A stretch of DNA of 7,606 bases from Bryobacterales bacterium (GCA_003139735.1 PLGA01000330.1:1-7606), one strand, 5' to 3'. Counted from the first letter of the stretch, positions 1 to 6,441 are shown. Notes: a model not told the origin generated them from the letters alone. Translations and numbers: made by a program.

Positions 1-19
1 CCTTATACATTCAAACAGA

Positions 20-87
20 CGGAACGTTCCCCACGCTCTCGTCGCCCGCGAGGCGGAACGTTCCCCACGCTCTCGTCGCTCGCGGGG
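20..87. repeat. Two-copy 34-bp tandem repeat with palindromic core
   Basis: Two direct 34-bp units, 20-53 and 54-87, abut with no spacer and agree at 32 of 34 positions; they differ only at 46/80 (c/t) and 51/85 (a/g). Each unit opens with CGGAACGTTCC, which contains the perfect 10-bp palindrome GGAACGTTCC (21-30 and 55-64). Read as minus-strand RNA, each unit can also fold a 7-bp hairpin with an 11-nt loop: 63-69 pairs with 81-87, and 29-35 with 47-53. The a51/g85 change keeps that pairing (G-U versus G-C), and the other change falls in the loop. It lies downstream of the hexosaminidase gene. It could be a REP-like dispersed element, a pair of protein-binding sites or a 3'-end structure. There is no U-run, so it is not a classical terminator. 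The repeat itself is certain; its role is unknown. Confidence 0.9.
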
Positions 88-148
88 CGGCGATTTTCGG
101 CACGCGGATGTGGTTGGCGTTCCTCTGCATTCAGGCGCGACGGCCTTC
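88..148. other. Short gene-free stretch downstream of the GH20 gene
   Basis: This interval between the tandem repeat and the stop codon (TAG, 149-151, minus strand) of the hexosaminidase gene shows no coding potential I trust. I see no clear hairpin-plus-U-run terminator in it. Confidence 0.5.
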
Positions 149-2260
149 CTACTTCTTCGCTAACCCGTCCGCCAGCACCTTCACCGGCCGGAACGCGGCC
201 AGCAGTACATCCGCGGTGGGAACGGGGGCTGGCGGCGCCGCCGGCGGGGCTGCTGCTGCGCCAGGAGGCCGTTGCGCCGCCGCCGGGGGACGGTTCCCGC
301 CGCGCGCCGGCCGCGATAGACGCGTCAGCTCGGTATTCTCCTCGGTCAGCCAGTCCGCCGGCGCCGGCTGATTGGCGGTCAGATAATCGAGCATCCTCAA
401 GGCCGCCACGCCCAGCGCGGAAAGGTCCTTCGAAACCGGCTTGATCTCATTCAGCAGGGCATTGTCCCCGGCCACCGCCTGGAATTTCGCGTCGTTGGCG
501 GCCCACGTCTCGAACTGCACGCGCAGCATCGCAGCGTCGTCTTTGTCGCCTGCCGGGTTCGCCACGAACCTCTTGGCGGCCTGTTCCATGGACCGGACCA
601 GCTCGCTCTCCGGGGGTACCGCGTCCACAAATCGGTTGAGCGGCCCCCATACCGCGGGGCGCCCGTTGCGTCCCGTACCGAATCCGGACGCTTCCACCGC
701 ATCCGCCACCACTTTGAGCGGCCCCGATGGCTGGTCTCCGGCCAGCCGGTCCAGCATGGGCTGGTAGTTGGCGCGATGCAGCACGCCCGTAAACTCCAGG
801 TTGCGGCTCACCACCGCCAGGCGCGCGTACATCGAATCCACATCCGCAACTTCCTTGGGCGACCACAGCCTTTCCGCAATCGCCGCGGTGGTCGGCCAGA
901 CGCGCGAATCCACCGTGTTCGGACCCACCATCTCGGCCCACATGCAGGCCTCGCCGCCCATGATCCGCGCCGCCTGCTCCGGCGTGAGCTTCTCACTCCC
1001 GGGACCGCTTAGCGGATCGTTGCCGTAATAGAAAGCTGCCGGGCTGAGGTGGTCCAGATAGTATCCCCACGACATAATGCCGCGATATCCCTGCGCCGCC
1101 GCGTCGAACAGCGACTGGTGATTGCGCCACGCATGGATCACGGCGTCTTTCGGAAGCCCGGGGAACAGAATCTCGTCCCATCCCAACATGGTCTTGCCGT
1201 GGCCCTGCACGATCTTGAGCAGCCGCTGGTTGAAGTAAACCTGCAGAGCGGCCGTGTTCGCGAAGTTATGCTCCTTCATGTAGGCCACGATGGCGTCGTT
1301 TGAGGTCCACGCCCTGGCGCTTACTTCGTCGCCGCCTACGTGCCAATAAGGATCCGGAAAAAGCGCCGCCATCTCACCGATGAACCCGTCGAGGAAGGCG
1401 TACGTGGTCTCCTTGGTCGGATCCATGGCCGAGTTGCCGCTGCCCCTGCCGTTGAGGACGAACGGACCGGGCGCCGAGGCCAGCTCCGGATAGCCCTCGA
1501 ACCATCCGCCGGTATGGCCCGGAACGTCGAATTCCGGAACCACCCGGATGCCCCGGTCGCGCGCGTACTCCACCACGTCCTTAATCTGGGCCTGGGTATA
1601 AAAGGCTCCGTCGGACCCCATTTCCTGCAGCTTGGGGTACTTCTTGCTCTCCACGCGGAAGCCCTGGTCCTCGGAAAGGTGCCAGTGCAGCACGTTGAGT
1701 TTCACGGCCGCCATGGCATCCAGGTTCCGCTTGACCACTTCCACGGGCATCCAGTGGCGGCAAACGTCCAGCATCAGTCCGCGCCACTGATACCGCGGGT
1801 GGTCTTCGATGTGCACGCCCGCCACCTGAAAGCCATCGGGCCCCGGCTGAATCAACTGGGCGAACGTCGCCAGGCCGTGGATCGTGCCCTCGACCGTAGC
1901 CGACTTCAGATGCGCCTCGTTGTCGGCGACGTCCAGGGTGTAGGATTCGTCTTCGCCCAGCGTCGGATACGCCGGCCCTCCCGCGCATTGGATCGCCAAC
2001 CGCCGGGCATCCGCCGACGCGGGAGGCTGCGGCGAGAACGGCACGCCGGTCTGCCGTGAGATGCGAGCCAGAAACTCGCGCACCACCGGCGTCAGCCGCG
2101 CATTTGCGCTTCCAGGGTCCACCACGAAATTCGCGTCGATGATGAGCTTTCCGGATCCCGCCGTCATCTTGACCGGCATCGGCATCAGCGCCGGCTCCGC
2201 TGCCTGAGCGGCCTGACCTGCGCCGGCAACGAGCGCGAGAAGAATGACTGTCGATTTCAT
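149..2260 (-). CDS. Exported beta-N-acetylhexosaminidase, glycoside hydrolase family 20
   Basis: It removes terminal beta-linked GlcNAc or GalNAc from glycans by the substrate-assisted mechanism of GH20, probably in the periplasm or at the cell surface. A signal peptide with a hydrophobic stretch at residues 4-14 and an AQA cleavage site near residue 20 is visible. A GH20 N-terminal domain (GH20b-like) spans about 22-150. The TIM barrel follows from about 155 to 475: WRGLMLDVCRHW (159-170, with the substrate-binding Arg160), HWHLSEDQGFR (192-202), PEFDVPGHT (242-250), HVGGDEV with the catalytic pair Asp311-Glu312, the pocket Trp in GWDE (360-363) and CMWAE (439-443). At 703 residues it is longer than a minimal GH20 enzyme: about 485-645 looks helical, followed by a Pro/Ala/Arg-rich linker (about 650-683) and a 20-residue tail. 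The start is supported by AGGAG at 2265-2269. It lies 14 bases after the DUF1080 gene, so the two form an operon. Family is certain; the natural substrate (chitin oligomers, peptidoglycan fragments or glycoprotein glycans) is not known. Confidence 0.97.
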   Translation of the reverse strand: MKSTVILLALVAGAGQAAQAAEPALMPMPVKMTAGSGKLIIDANFVVDPGSANARLTPVVREFLARISRQTGVPFSPQPPASADARRLAIQCAGGPAYPTLGEDESYTLDVADNEAHLKSATVEGTIHGLATFAQLIQPGPDGFQVAGVHIEDHPRYQWRGLMLDVCRHWMPVEVVKRNLDAMAAVKLNVLHWHLSEDQGFRVESKKYPKLQEMGSDGAFYTQAQIKDVVEYARDRGIRVVPEFDVPGHTGGWFEGYPELASAPGPFVLNGRGSGNSAMDPTKETTYAFLDGFIGEMAALFPDPYWHVGGDEVSARAWTSNDAIVAYMKEHNFANTAALQVYFNQRLLKIVQGHGKTMLGWDEILFPGLPKDAVIHAWRNHQSLFDAAAQGYRGIMSWGYYLDHLSPAAFYYGNDPLSGPGSEKLTPEQAARIMGGEACMWAEMVGPNTVDSRVWPTTAAIAERLWSPKEVADVDSMYARLAVVSRNLEFTGVLHRANYQPMLDRLAGDQPSGPLKVVADAVEASGFGTGRNGRPAVWGPLNRFVDAVPPESELVRSMEQAAKRFVANPAGDKDDAAMLRVQFETWAANDAKFQAVAGDNALLNEIKPVSKDLSALGVAALRMLDYLTANQPAPADWLTEENTELTRLSRPARGGNRPPAAAQRPPGAAAAPPAAPPAPVPTADVLLAAFRPVKVLADGLAKK

Positions 2261-2264
2261 AACT

Positions 2265-2269
2265 CTCCT
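2265..2269 (-). promoter_or_regulatory. Ribosome binding site of the GH20 gene
   Basis: AGGAG on the minus strand, four bases before the ATG at 2260. It lies inside the 14-base gap after the stop codon of the upstream DUF1080 gene and fixes the hexosaminidase start at the signal-peptide Met. Confidence 0.75.
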
Positions 2270-2274
2270 AGACC

Positions 2275-3123
2275 CTACTTAGGTTGGTCGTAGCCCTTGA
2301 GCCCACGGATCCAGACGTTCCGAAAGCGCACCTTGTATCCGTGGTCCTGCAAGGACAACGGCTCTTCCGGTCCGTGCGGCGCATACTCGGCCACTCGGCG
2401 GTACATGGTCCGGCCCAGCAGTTGTTGGTGATCGTGCACCATCACGCCATTGAATAGCAGCGTGAGGTAGGCCGGCGTCACCAGCTTGGAGCCGTCGAAG
2501 ACCGGCGCCTTGAAGACAATGTCGTAGACGTTCCACTCGCCGGGCTTGCGGCCCGGATTGGCCAGCGGCGGCCAGGCGCCGTAAATCGCGCCCGCCATTC
2601 CATCGGCGTAAGTTGGATTGTTCCACGGATCGAGCACCTGGATCTCGTAGCGGTCCATCATCTGGACCCCGCTATTGCCGCGGGATTGACTCGCTCCGGT
2701 GACATCCGGCGGCTCCGACCACTCGATATGAAGCTGGCAATCTCCGAACTTTTCCCGCGTCACCAGGTCGCCTGAGCGCGGCGCGATTTCGAAGTAGCCG
2801 TTCTCCACCGTCCATTTCGGGTCCACCAGCTTGCCGGCGTCCGCGCCGCGGCCTTTTTGCCCCCACTTCGAAAGGTCCTTTCCGTCGAAGAGCACCGTGG
2901 CGTCCGATGGCGGCGGCGTACCCGGAACGTTCGCCGGAGTCACTACCGGAGGATACGGCCGGCCGGAATCGTGGACGTGCCACTTCTGGCCGGGCAGGAT
3001 GGGCGTGTCGGTGAACCCCAGGTCGGCATCCGCCGGTTGCTGTTGCGCAACCAGCCATGACGCGAAGCACGCCGCGGCGGCGCAGAGAATCGGAAAGGCT
3101 TTCGAACCCTTTAGAATGCGCAT
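2275..3123 (-). CDS. Exported DUF1080 / 3-keto-disaccharide hydrolase-family protein
   Basis: This 282-residue protein belongs to the DUF1080 family (LamG/concanavalin-like beta-sandwich), some members of which cleave 3-keto-glycosides. Visible marks are the opening LFDGKDLSKW (78-87), EIAPRSGDLVTREKFGDCQLHIEW (in 112-135), the core RGNSGVQMMDRYEIQVLD (148-165), GAIYG (178-182), EWNVYDIVF (196-204), and the closing PLSLQDHGYKVRFRNVWIR (255-273). A hydrophobic N-terminus (9-25) predicts export, with cleavage likely near residue 26. Residues about 30-72 form a Pro-rich lead-in before the domain. The Cys at 14 and 19 do not sit in a convincing lipobox. A weak ribosome site GGTGAGA (3129-3135) supports the ATG at 3123. 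It ends 14 bases before the GH20 gene, which suggests joint action on an amino-sugar glycan. The enzymatic role is inferred from family; binding rather than catalysis is possible. Confidence 0.94.
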   Translation of the reverse strand: MRILKGSKAFPILCAAAACFASWLVAQQQPADADLGFTDTPILPGQKWHVHDSGRPYPPVVTPANVPGTPPPSDATVLFDGKDLSKWGQKGRGADAGKLVDPKWTVENGYFEIAPRSGDLVTREKFGDCQLHIEWSEPPDVTGASQSRGNSGVQMMDRYEIQVLDPWNNPTYADGMAGAIYGAWPPLANPGRKPGEWNVYDIVFKAPVFDGSKLVTPAYLTLLFNGVMVHDHQQLLGRTMYRRVAEYAPHGPEEPLSLQDHGYKVRFRNVWIRGLKGYDQPK

Positions 3124-3196
3124 AACGGTCTCACCATGTTCAACACTTCAACGTTACCCGCAAGCATGGGAATTGTCCAATGCGCGGCAAGCCCAG
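3124..3196. other. 73-bp gap between small ORF and DUF1080 gene
   Basis: Both flanking genes are on the minus strand. The gap contains the weak ribosome site of the DUF1080 gene. I see no obvious terminator hairpin or strong sigma-70 promoter, so the flanking genes could be transcribed together or separately. Confidence 0.4.
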
Positions 3197-3421
3197 TCAG
3201 TAGGGCAGCGTCAGCCGGATGAACTCGAAGCGTTGCGGGTCGAGAGCGCGGGCCTTCAATTCCCGCACGCACTCCCCGGTGGAATCGCCGATGGCCTCAA
3301 TGCGCCGCAGCGGAATCGCCTGGGGCGTATAGATTTCAAGCGCGACATATTTCCCGGCCAGCGCGAAGCGCTCTTCCAGGCTCAAGCGTTCCGGCGAGCG
3401 GCCAATGGCGGTTGCGGTCAT
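3197..3421 (-). CDS. Small conserved-looking protein of unknown function
   Basis: A 74-residue acidic/basic mixed protein without signal peptide or membrane segment, hence probably cytoplasmic. It has a plausible compact fold: a charged helix (SLEERFALAG, 14-23), a strand (KYVALEIY, 24-31), PLRRIEAIGD (37-46), then a helix with the only Cys (ECVRELKARAL, 50-60) and a final strand (FEFIRLTLPY, 65-74). This amphipathic alternation and amino-acid make-up look like a real protein and not a shadow frame. No plus-strand reading of the same bases looks better. The start at 3421 has no clear Shine-Dalgarno sequence. It is oriented with the DUF1080 and GH20 genes and is the first minus-strand gene from the divergent gap. 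I do not recognise its function. Confidence 0.6.
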   Translation of the reverse strand: MTATAIGRSPERLSLEERFALAGKYVALEIYTPQAIPLRRIEAIGDSTGECVRELKARALDPQRFEFIRLTLPY

Positions 3422-3526
3422 CGCTGAGTATTCTACCAGAAGCGCGGCTCACCAAACCGGTAGAGCAACTCGATTATCCGAAAAGTGTGGCGAGACTCGG
3501 TGAAATGATGGTAACATGGCGTCAGA
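3422..3526. promoter_or_regulatory. Divergent intergenic region, presumed to hold both promoters
   Basis: These 105 bases separate the leftward small-protein/DUF1080/GH20 group from the rightward efflux operon, so promoters for both are expected here by layout. It is less GC-rich than the genes. A 6-bp inverted repeat TCTACC (3432-3437) / GGTAGA (3459-3464) is present, separated by 21 bases. I could not recognise a CusR-, CueR/MerR- or CopY-type operator, nor a convincing -35/-10 pair, so exact sites are not assigned. Confidence 0.4.
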
Positions 3527-3868
3527 ATGCGACGGCCTTCCAACATTCTCATGGCGACGTTGATTGTGGCGGCGCTGTTTTGTGGGAACTGCCTGTCGTG
3601 CCCGCAAATGTGGATGGCCGTGGCAACCCCCCAGCCGGGACATAGCTGCTGCCACCATCGCACGGCCAAAGTCGATTGCCCTTCGCAGGCCCTCAGCCAG
3701 TTTGTGAAAGCGCAGGGCGGAAACGTCACTCCGGTTTTCTCCGCGGCAGGGGTGGCGCCGGCGATCACGGCGGTAACTGCGACTGACCGGCCAGCCTTAG
3801 CGTCTTGGCGCGCCGCCGATTTCGCGCCGCCCGGTCCGCTCTCCCTGCATTCCCTTCTTCGCATTTAG
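3527..3868 (+). CDS. Small secreted Cys/His-rich protein at head of efflux operon
   Basis: This 113-residue protein has a signal peptide: basic start MRR, hydrophobic core at about 9-19, and likely cleavage around residues 22-25. It is rich in soft-metal ligands just after the signal: a Cys ladder at 19, 22 and 25, Met28 and Met30, the cluster H39-S-C41-C42-H43-H44, and Cys51. The rest (60-113) is Ala/Pro-rich with a hydrophobic end PLSLHSLLRI. Its position, 105 bases before the TolC-like gene on the same strand, suggests a periplasmic metal-binding or metal-sensing accessory for the Cus-type pump; that role is inferred. Another ATG at 3551 (Met9) would give a shorter signal peptide, and neither start has a strong ribosome site. 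I cannot place it in a named family with confidence (a DUF2946-like copper-locus protein is one option). Confidence 0.7.
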   Translation: MRRPSNILMATLIVAALFCGNCLSCPQMWMAVATPQPGHSCCHHRTAKVDCPSQALSQFVKAQGGNVTPVFSAAGVAPAITAVTATDRPALASWRAADFAPPGPLSLHSLLRI

Positions 3869-3973
3869 ATTCCCCTTCACTACGCTAGTTTTTTCTAAGC
3901 AGGATTGGTGTGTCTTGTCCTCAAGGCGCGCGGGCGCTGTGGACGGCCATCCGTGAAAAGGCAGAGTTGGTGA
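3869..3973 (+). other. Leader between small secreted protein and TolC-like gene
   Basis: A 105-base gap holding a T-run (CTAGTTTTTTC near 3884-3895) that is not preceded by a GC stem, so I do not call a terminator. An imperfect palindrome GGACGGCCATCC lies near 3940. At its end GGTGA (3969-3973) is well spaced for the ATG at 3980 of the next gene. No clear promoter is visible. Confidence 0.4.
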
Positions 3974-5206
3974 ATGGAAATGAAGGTTCGTTATTGGATT
4001 TGGCTTTGGCTGGCGCCGCTGGCCGGGGCTCAGCCGGTATCTTCGCTGGTGGAAGAGGCGCTACGCAACAACCGGGAAATTCTCGCGGCGCAGAAGAAGG
4101 TGGAAGCGCTGCGACAGCGGCCGGCGCAAGAGAGCAGCCTGCCTGATCCTACCGTTGGCCTGGGGTGGGCATCGAACGGCCCCCCGTGGCCCGGGGCGGG
4201 ACTTGGGGTGAACCCCACCAGCAACCTCGGGGTGATGGTGTCGCAGGAAGTGCCGGCGCCCGGCAAGCTGAAGTTGCGCGGCGAGATCGCGGACGAAGAA
4301 GCGGCGGCGGCGTTCAACGAGTACCTGGCCACGCGCCTCAAAGTGGTTTCGCAGCTCAAGCAGGCGTATCACGAAATGCATCATGCGGCGGTGGCCATCG
4401 GCTTCGTGGACCGCTACCAGGAACTGCTCAATGACATGCTGCAAATTTCCGAGGCGCGCTATGCGGCCGGCCGCGGGGCGCAACAGGACATCCTCAGAGG
4501 GCAGACCCAGCTCGCGATTTTCGCCACCCAGCGCGTGCGGTTCGAGCAGGAACGGGAGGCGAAGCAGATCGAGATCGACGCGCTCCTCAACCGGCCGCAG
4601 GGCGGGCGGATCGAGGTTCCCTCCGACATGACCGCGGGGCCGATGCCGGCGCCGCTGGAAGACATGCTGGCGCAGGCGCGGGCGAATTCGCCGGTGGTGG
4701 AGCGCGATAAGGAGGCGGTGAAGGGGAGCGAATTGTCGGCGAGCCTGGCGCGCAAGGACTACGCTCCGGACTACACCGTGTCGGGCGGCTACTTCAACCA
4801 GGGCGCGATGCCGCCGATGTGGCAGGCGCGCGTGGACTTCAAGCTGCCGGCCTATTTCTGGCGCAAGCAGCGCGCGGCGGTGAACGAGCAGGAAGCCAGC
4901 GCCAGCCAAGCGCGTCACGAGTATGCCGAGACCCTGGTGGAGGTGGAGGCGGGCATCCGCGAACAATACAGCGTAGCCGAGGCGTCCCGCAAGCTGATGG
5001 ATCTTTACGAGAAGTCCGTGATTCCCGAAGCGCGGCTGGCGTACGAATCGGCGCTGGCCGGTTACCAGGCCGGGCGCGGCGATTTCATCGCGCTGTTCAC
5101 CAGTTTCACCAGCGTGGTGGATTACGAACTGATGGACCACGAGGAGATCATGCGGTTTCATGTGGCCCTGGCGAAGCTCGAAGAATTGACGGGAGTGGAA
5201 CAATGA
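3974..5206 (+). CDS. TolC-family outer-membrane efflux protein, CusC-like
   Basis: This is the outer-membrane exit duct of the tripartite metal pump; as a trimer it would form a beta-barrel plus periplasmic alpha-tunnel. At 410 residues it fits the family. The N-terminus has a short Trp-rich signal peptide ending LAGA|Q (cleavage about 19). Two outer-membrane-efflux repeats are visible: the first with PAPGKLKLR (94-102) and ARYAAGRGAQQDILR (161-175), the second with LAYESALAGYQAGRGDFI (355-372) and a closing helix LAKLEELTG (399-407). Long Glu/Ala/Gln-rich helices lie between. Unlike E. coli CusC, no lipobox Cys is present, so it is probably not lipid-anchored. An in-frame TGA sits directly before ATG 3974, excluding an upstream start; ATG 3980 (Met3) is the better start by ribosome-site spacing. 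Its stop overlaps the adaptor start. Membership is sure; CusC versus CzcC type rests on the neighbours. Confidence 0.95.
   Translation: MEMKVRYWIWLWLAPLAGAQPVSSLVEEALRNNREILAAQKKVEALRQRPAQESSLPDPTVGLGWASNGPPWPGAGLGVNPTSNLGVMVSQEVPAPGKLKLRGEIADEEAAAAFNEYLATRLKVVSQLKQAYHEMHHAAVAIGFVDRYQELLNDMLQISEARYAAGRGAQQDILRGQTQLAIFATQRVRFEQEREAKQIEIDALLNRPQGGRIEVPSDMTAGPMPAPLEDMLAQARANSPVVERDKEAVKGSELSASLARKDYAPDYTVSGGYFNQGAMPPMWQARVDFKLPAYFWRKQRAAVNEQEASASQARHEYAETLVEVEAGIREQYSVAEASRKLMDLYEKSVIPEARLAYESALAGYQAGRGDFIALFTSFTSVVDYELMDHEEIMRFHVALAKLEELTGVEQ
5191..5206 (+). promoter_or_regulatory. Ribosome site and ATGA overlap coupling channel and adaptor genes
   Basis: GGGAG (5191-5195) precedes the adaptor ATG (5203-5205) by seven bases, and the TGA of the channel gene (5204-5206) overlaps that ATG. 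Such an arrangement normally couples translation and supports the chosen adaptor start. Confidence 0.7.
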
Positions 5207-6441
5207 AACCAACCTTGGTGGTGTTGGTGGCGGGAATAGCTTTTCTGGGCGGGCTGGGTTATGAGCGCTGGCGCGGGAAGCCGGCCGCGCCGGAATCGGC
5301 CGAGCGCAAGGTGCTTTACTGGGTGGACCCGATGCATCCCTGGTACAAGTCCGATAAACCCGGGATCGCGCCCGATTGCGGCATGACGCTGGTTCCGATG
5401 CATGCGGGCGACCAACTGCCGAACCGCGCCGCCGCCGACGCGGTTCAGGTGTCTCCCGAAAAACAGCAGTTGATCGGCGTGGAGTATGGCACGGCGGAGT
5501 ACGAGGCCGCCGCCGATACGATCCACGCGGCGGCGCGGGTGACGCTGGATGAAACGAAGATCGTCAAGGTGCAGACTCGCCTGGAGGGCTGGATCGGCCG
5601 CGTATTCGCGGATTTCACCGGCAAGTACGTGAAGAAGGGCGATGCGCTGGCAACCGTGTATAGCCCGGATGCGCTGGCCACCGAAGAGGAGTACCTGCTG
5701 GCATTGCGCGCGCAGCGAACCATGCATGACGAAGCCATGCCCGCGATGGCGGCGGGCAACGACAACCTGGTGGCGGCCGCGCGCAAGCGGCTGGAGCTGT
5801 GGGACATCTCCGGCCAGCAGATCGACGAAGTCGGGCGCACGGGAAAGCCCATCGAGAACCTGACGGTCTACGCGCCGGCCGCGGGCTACATATCGGAGCG
5901 CAACGCATTTCCCAACCAGCACGTGACCCCGGACACGGTTCTGTACACGCTGGCCGACCTCTCGACCGTGTGGGTGGTGGCGGACGTGTTTGAGTACGAA
6001 GCGGCCGGCGTGCGGGTGGGGCAAGCGGCCACGCTCACGCTCGACTACCTGCCGGGGCGGACGTTCCACGGTACGGTGAGCTACATCCTGCCAGGTGTGG
6101 ACCCGGCGTCGCGCACGCTGAAGGCGCGGATCGCGTTCGATAATCCCGGCGAGCAGCTCAAGCCGGATCAGTACGGGCAAGTGGAGATTCACACCGGCGG
6201 CGCGCGGCGGCTGATGGCGCCGGAATCCGCGGTGCTCGATTCGGGTGACCGGCAAGTGGTCTATGTGGACCTCGGAAACGGCAACCTGGAGCCGCGGCCG
6301 GTGCGCGCGGGACAGCATGTGGGCGGCCGGGTGGAGATTCTGGACGGACTGAAGGCGGGCGAGCGCATCGTTACCTCGGGCAACTTCCTGCTGGATTCGG
6401 AGAGCCAGTTGAAGGCGGCGCAGGGCGGGCCGGCGAAATGA
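5203..6441 (+). CDS. cusB: CusB-type periplasmic adaptor (membrane fusion protein) of HME-RND pump
   Basis: The adaptor links the inner-membrane pump to the outer-membrane duct and, in CusB, hands metal to the pump. It has 412 residues. An N-terminal membrane anchor/signal segment (4-20) is followed by a heavy-metal-binding segment at 38-66 with YWVDPMHP, DKPG and DCGMTLVPM. Beta-barrel, lipoyl and hairpin regions follow: RLEGWIGRVFADFTGKYVKKGD (126-147), a helical hairpin with EEEYLLALRAQR (161-172), VYAPAAGYI (222-230), then LADLSTVWVVADVFEYE (250-266), GVDPASRTLKARI (298-310) and the membrane-proximal ESAVLDSGDRQVVYV (341-355). The ATG overlaps the previous stop as ATGA; GGGAG at 5191-5195 is a good ribosome site and the internal Met starts would lose the anchor. 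The upstream extension of this frame (from 4819) is a shadow of the TolC-like gene. Metal is probably Cu(I)/Ag(I). Confidence 0.96.
   Translation: MKPTLVVLVAGIAFLGGLGYERWRGKPAAPESAERKVLYWVDPMHPWYKSDKPGIAPDCGMTLVPMHAGDQLPNRAAADAVQVSPEKQQLIGVEYGTAEYEAAADTIHAAARVTLDETKIVKVQTRLEGWIGRVFADFTGKYVKKGDALATVYSPDALATEEEYLLALRAQRTMHDEAMPAMAAGNDNLVAAARKRLELWDISGQQIDEVGRTGKPIENLTVYAPAAGYISERNAFPNQHVTPDTVLYTLADLSTVWVVADVFEYEAAGVRVGQAATLTLDYLPGRTFHGTVSYILPGVDPASRTLKARIAFDNPGEQLKPDQYGQVEIHTGGARRLMAPESAVLDSGDRQVVYVDLGNGNLEPRPVRAGQHVGGRVEILDGLKAGERIVTSGNFLLDSESQLKAAQGGPAK
6438..6441 (+). promoter_or_regulatory. ATGA stop/start overlap coupling adaptor and pump genes
   Basis: The adaptor TGA (6439-6441) overlaps the pump ATG (6438-6440). 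The upstream bases are G-rich but hold no good Shine-Dalgarno sequence, so pump translation probably relies on termination-reinitiation after the adaptor. Confidence 0.65.

Noticed and set aside
20..90. Possible CRISPR-like repeat pair
   Set aside because: The two units abut with no spacer between them and there are only two copies, so it is a tandem repeat and not an array.
1340..2059. 239-codon open frame on the plus strand
   Set aside because: It lies opposite the GH20 catalytic domain and has shadow-like Arg/His/Val composition with no domain.
137..3541. 13-base match GCGACGGCCTTCC at 137-149 and 3529-3541
   Set aside because: One such match is expected by chance in a GC-rich window of this size, and the flanks do not agree.
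3433..3864. 143-codon minus-strand frame opposite the small secreted protein
   Set aside because: It has no signal peptide or ordered composition, whereas the plus-strand frame has a clean signal sequence and sits codirectionally in the operon. It is the weaker choice, though not excluded.
3884..3895. T-run as an intrinsic terminator between the small secreted protein and the channel gene
   Set aside because: No GC-rich stem precedes the T-run.
4819..5202. Upstream extension of the adaptor frame
   Set aside because: It overlaps the end of the TolC-like gene and is low-complexity; the ATG at 5203 gives the membrane anchor and a good ribosome site.
4061..5212. 383-codon open frame on the minus strand
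   Set aside because: It is antisense to the TolC-like gene, is His/Arg/Leu-rich with no recognisable domain, and is the usual by-product of high GC.
5158..6318. 386-codon open frame on the minus strand
   Set aside because: It is antisense to the adaptor gene, whose plus-strand product matches a known family throughout; the composition is Arg/His-rich shadow.
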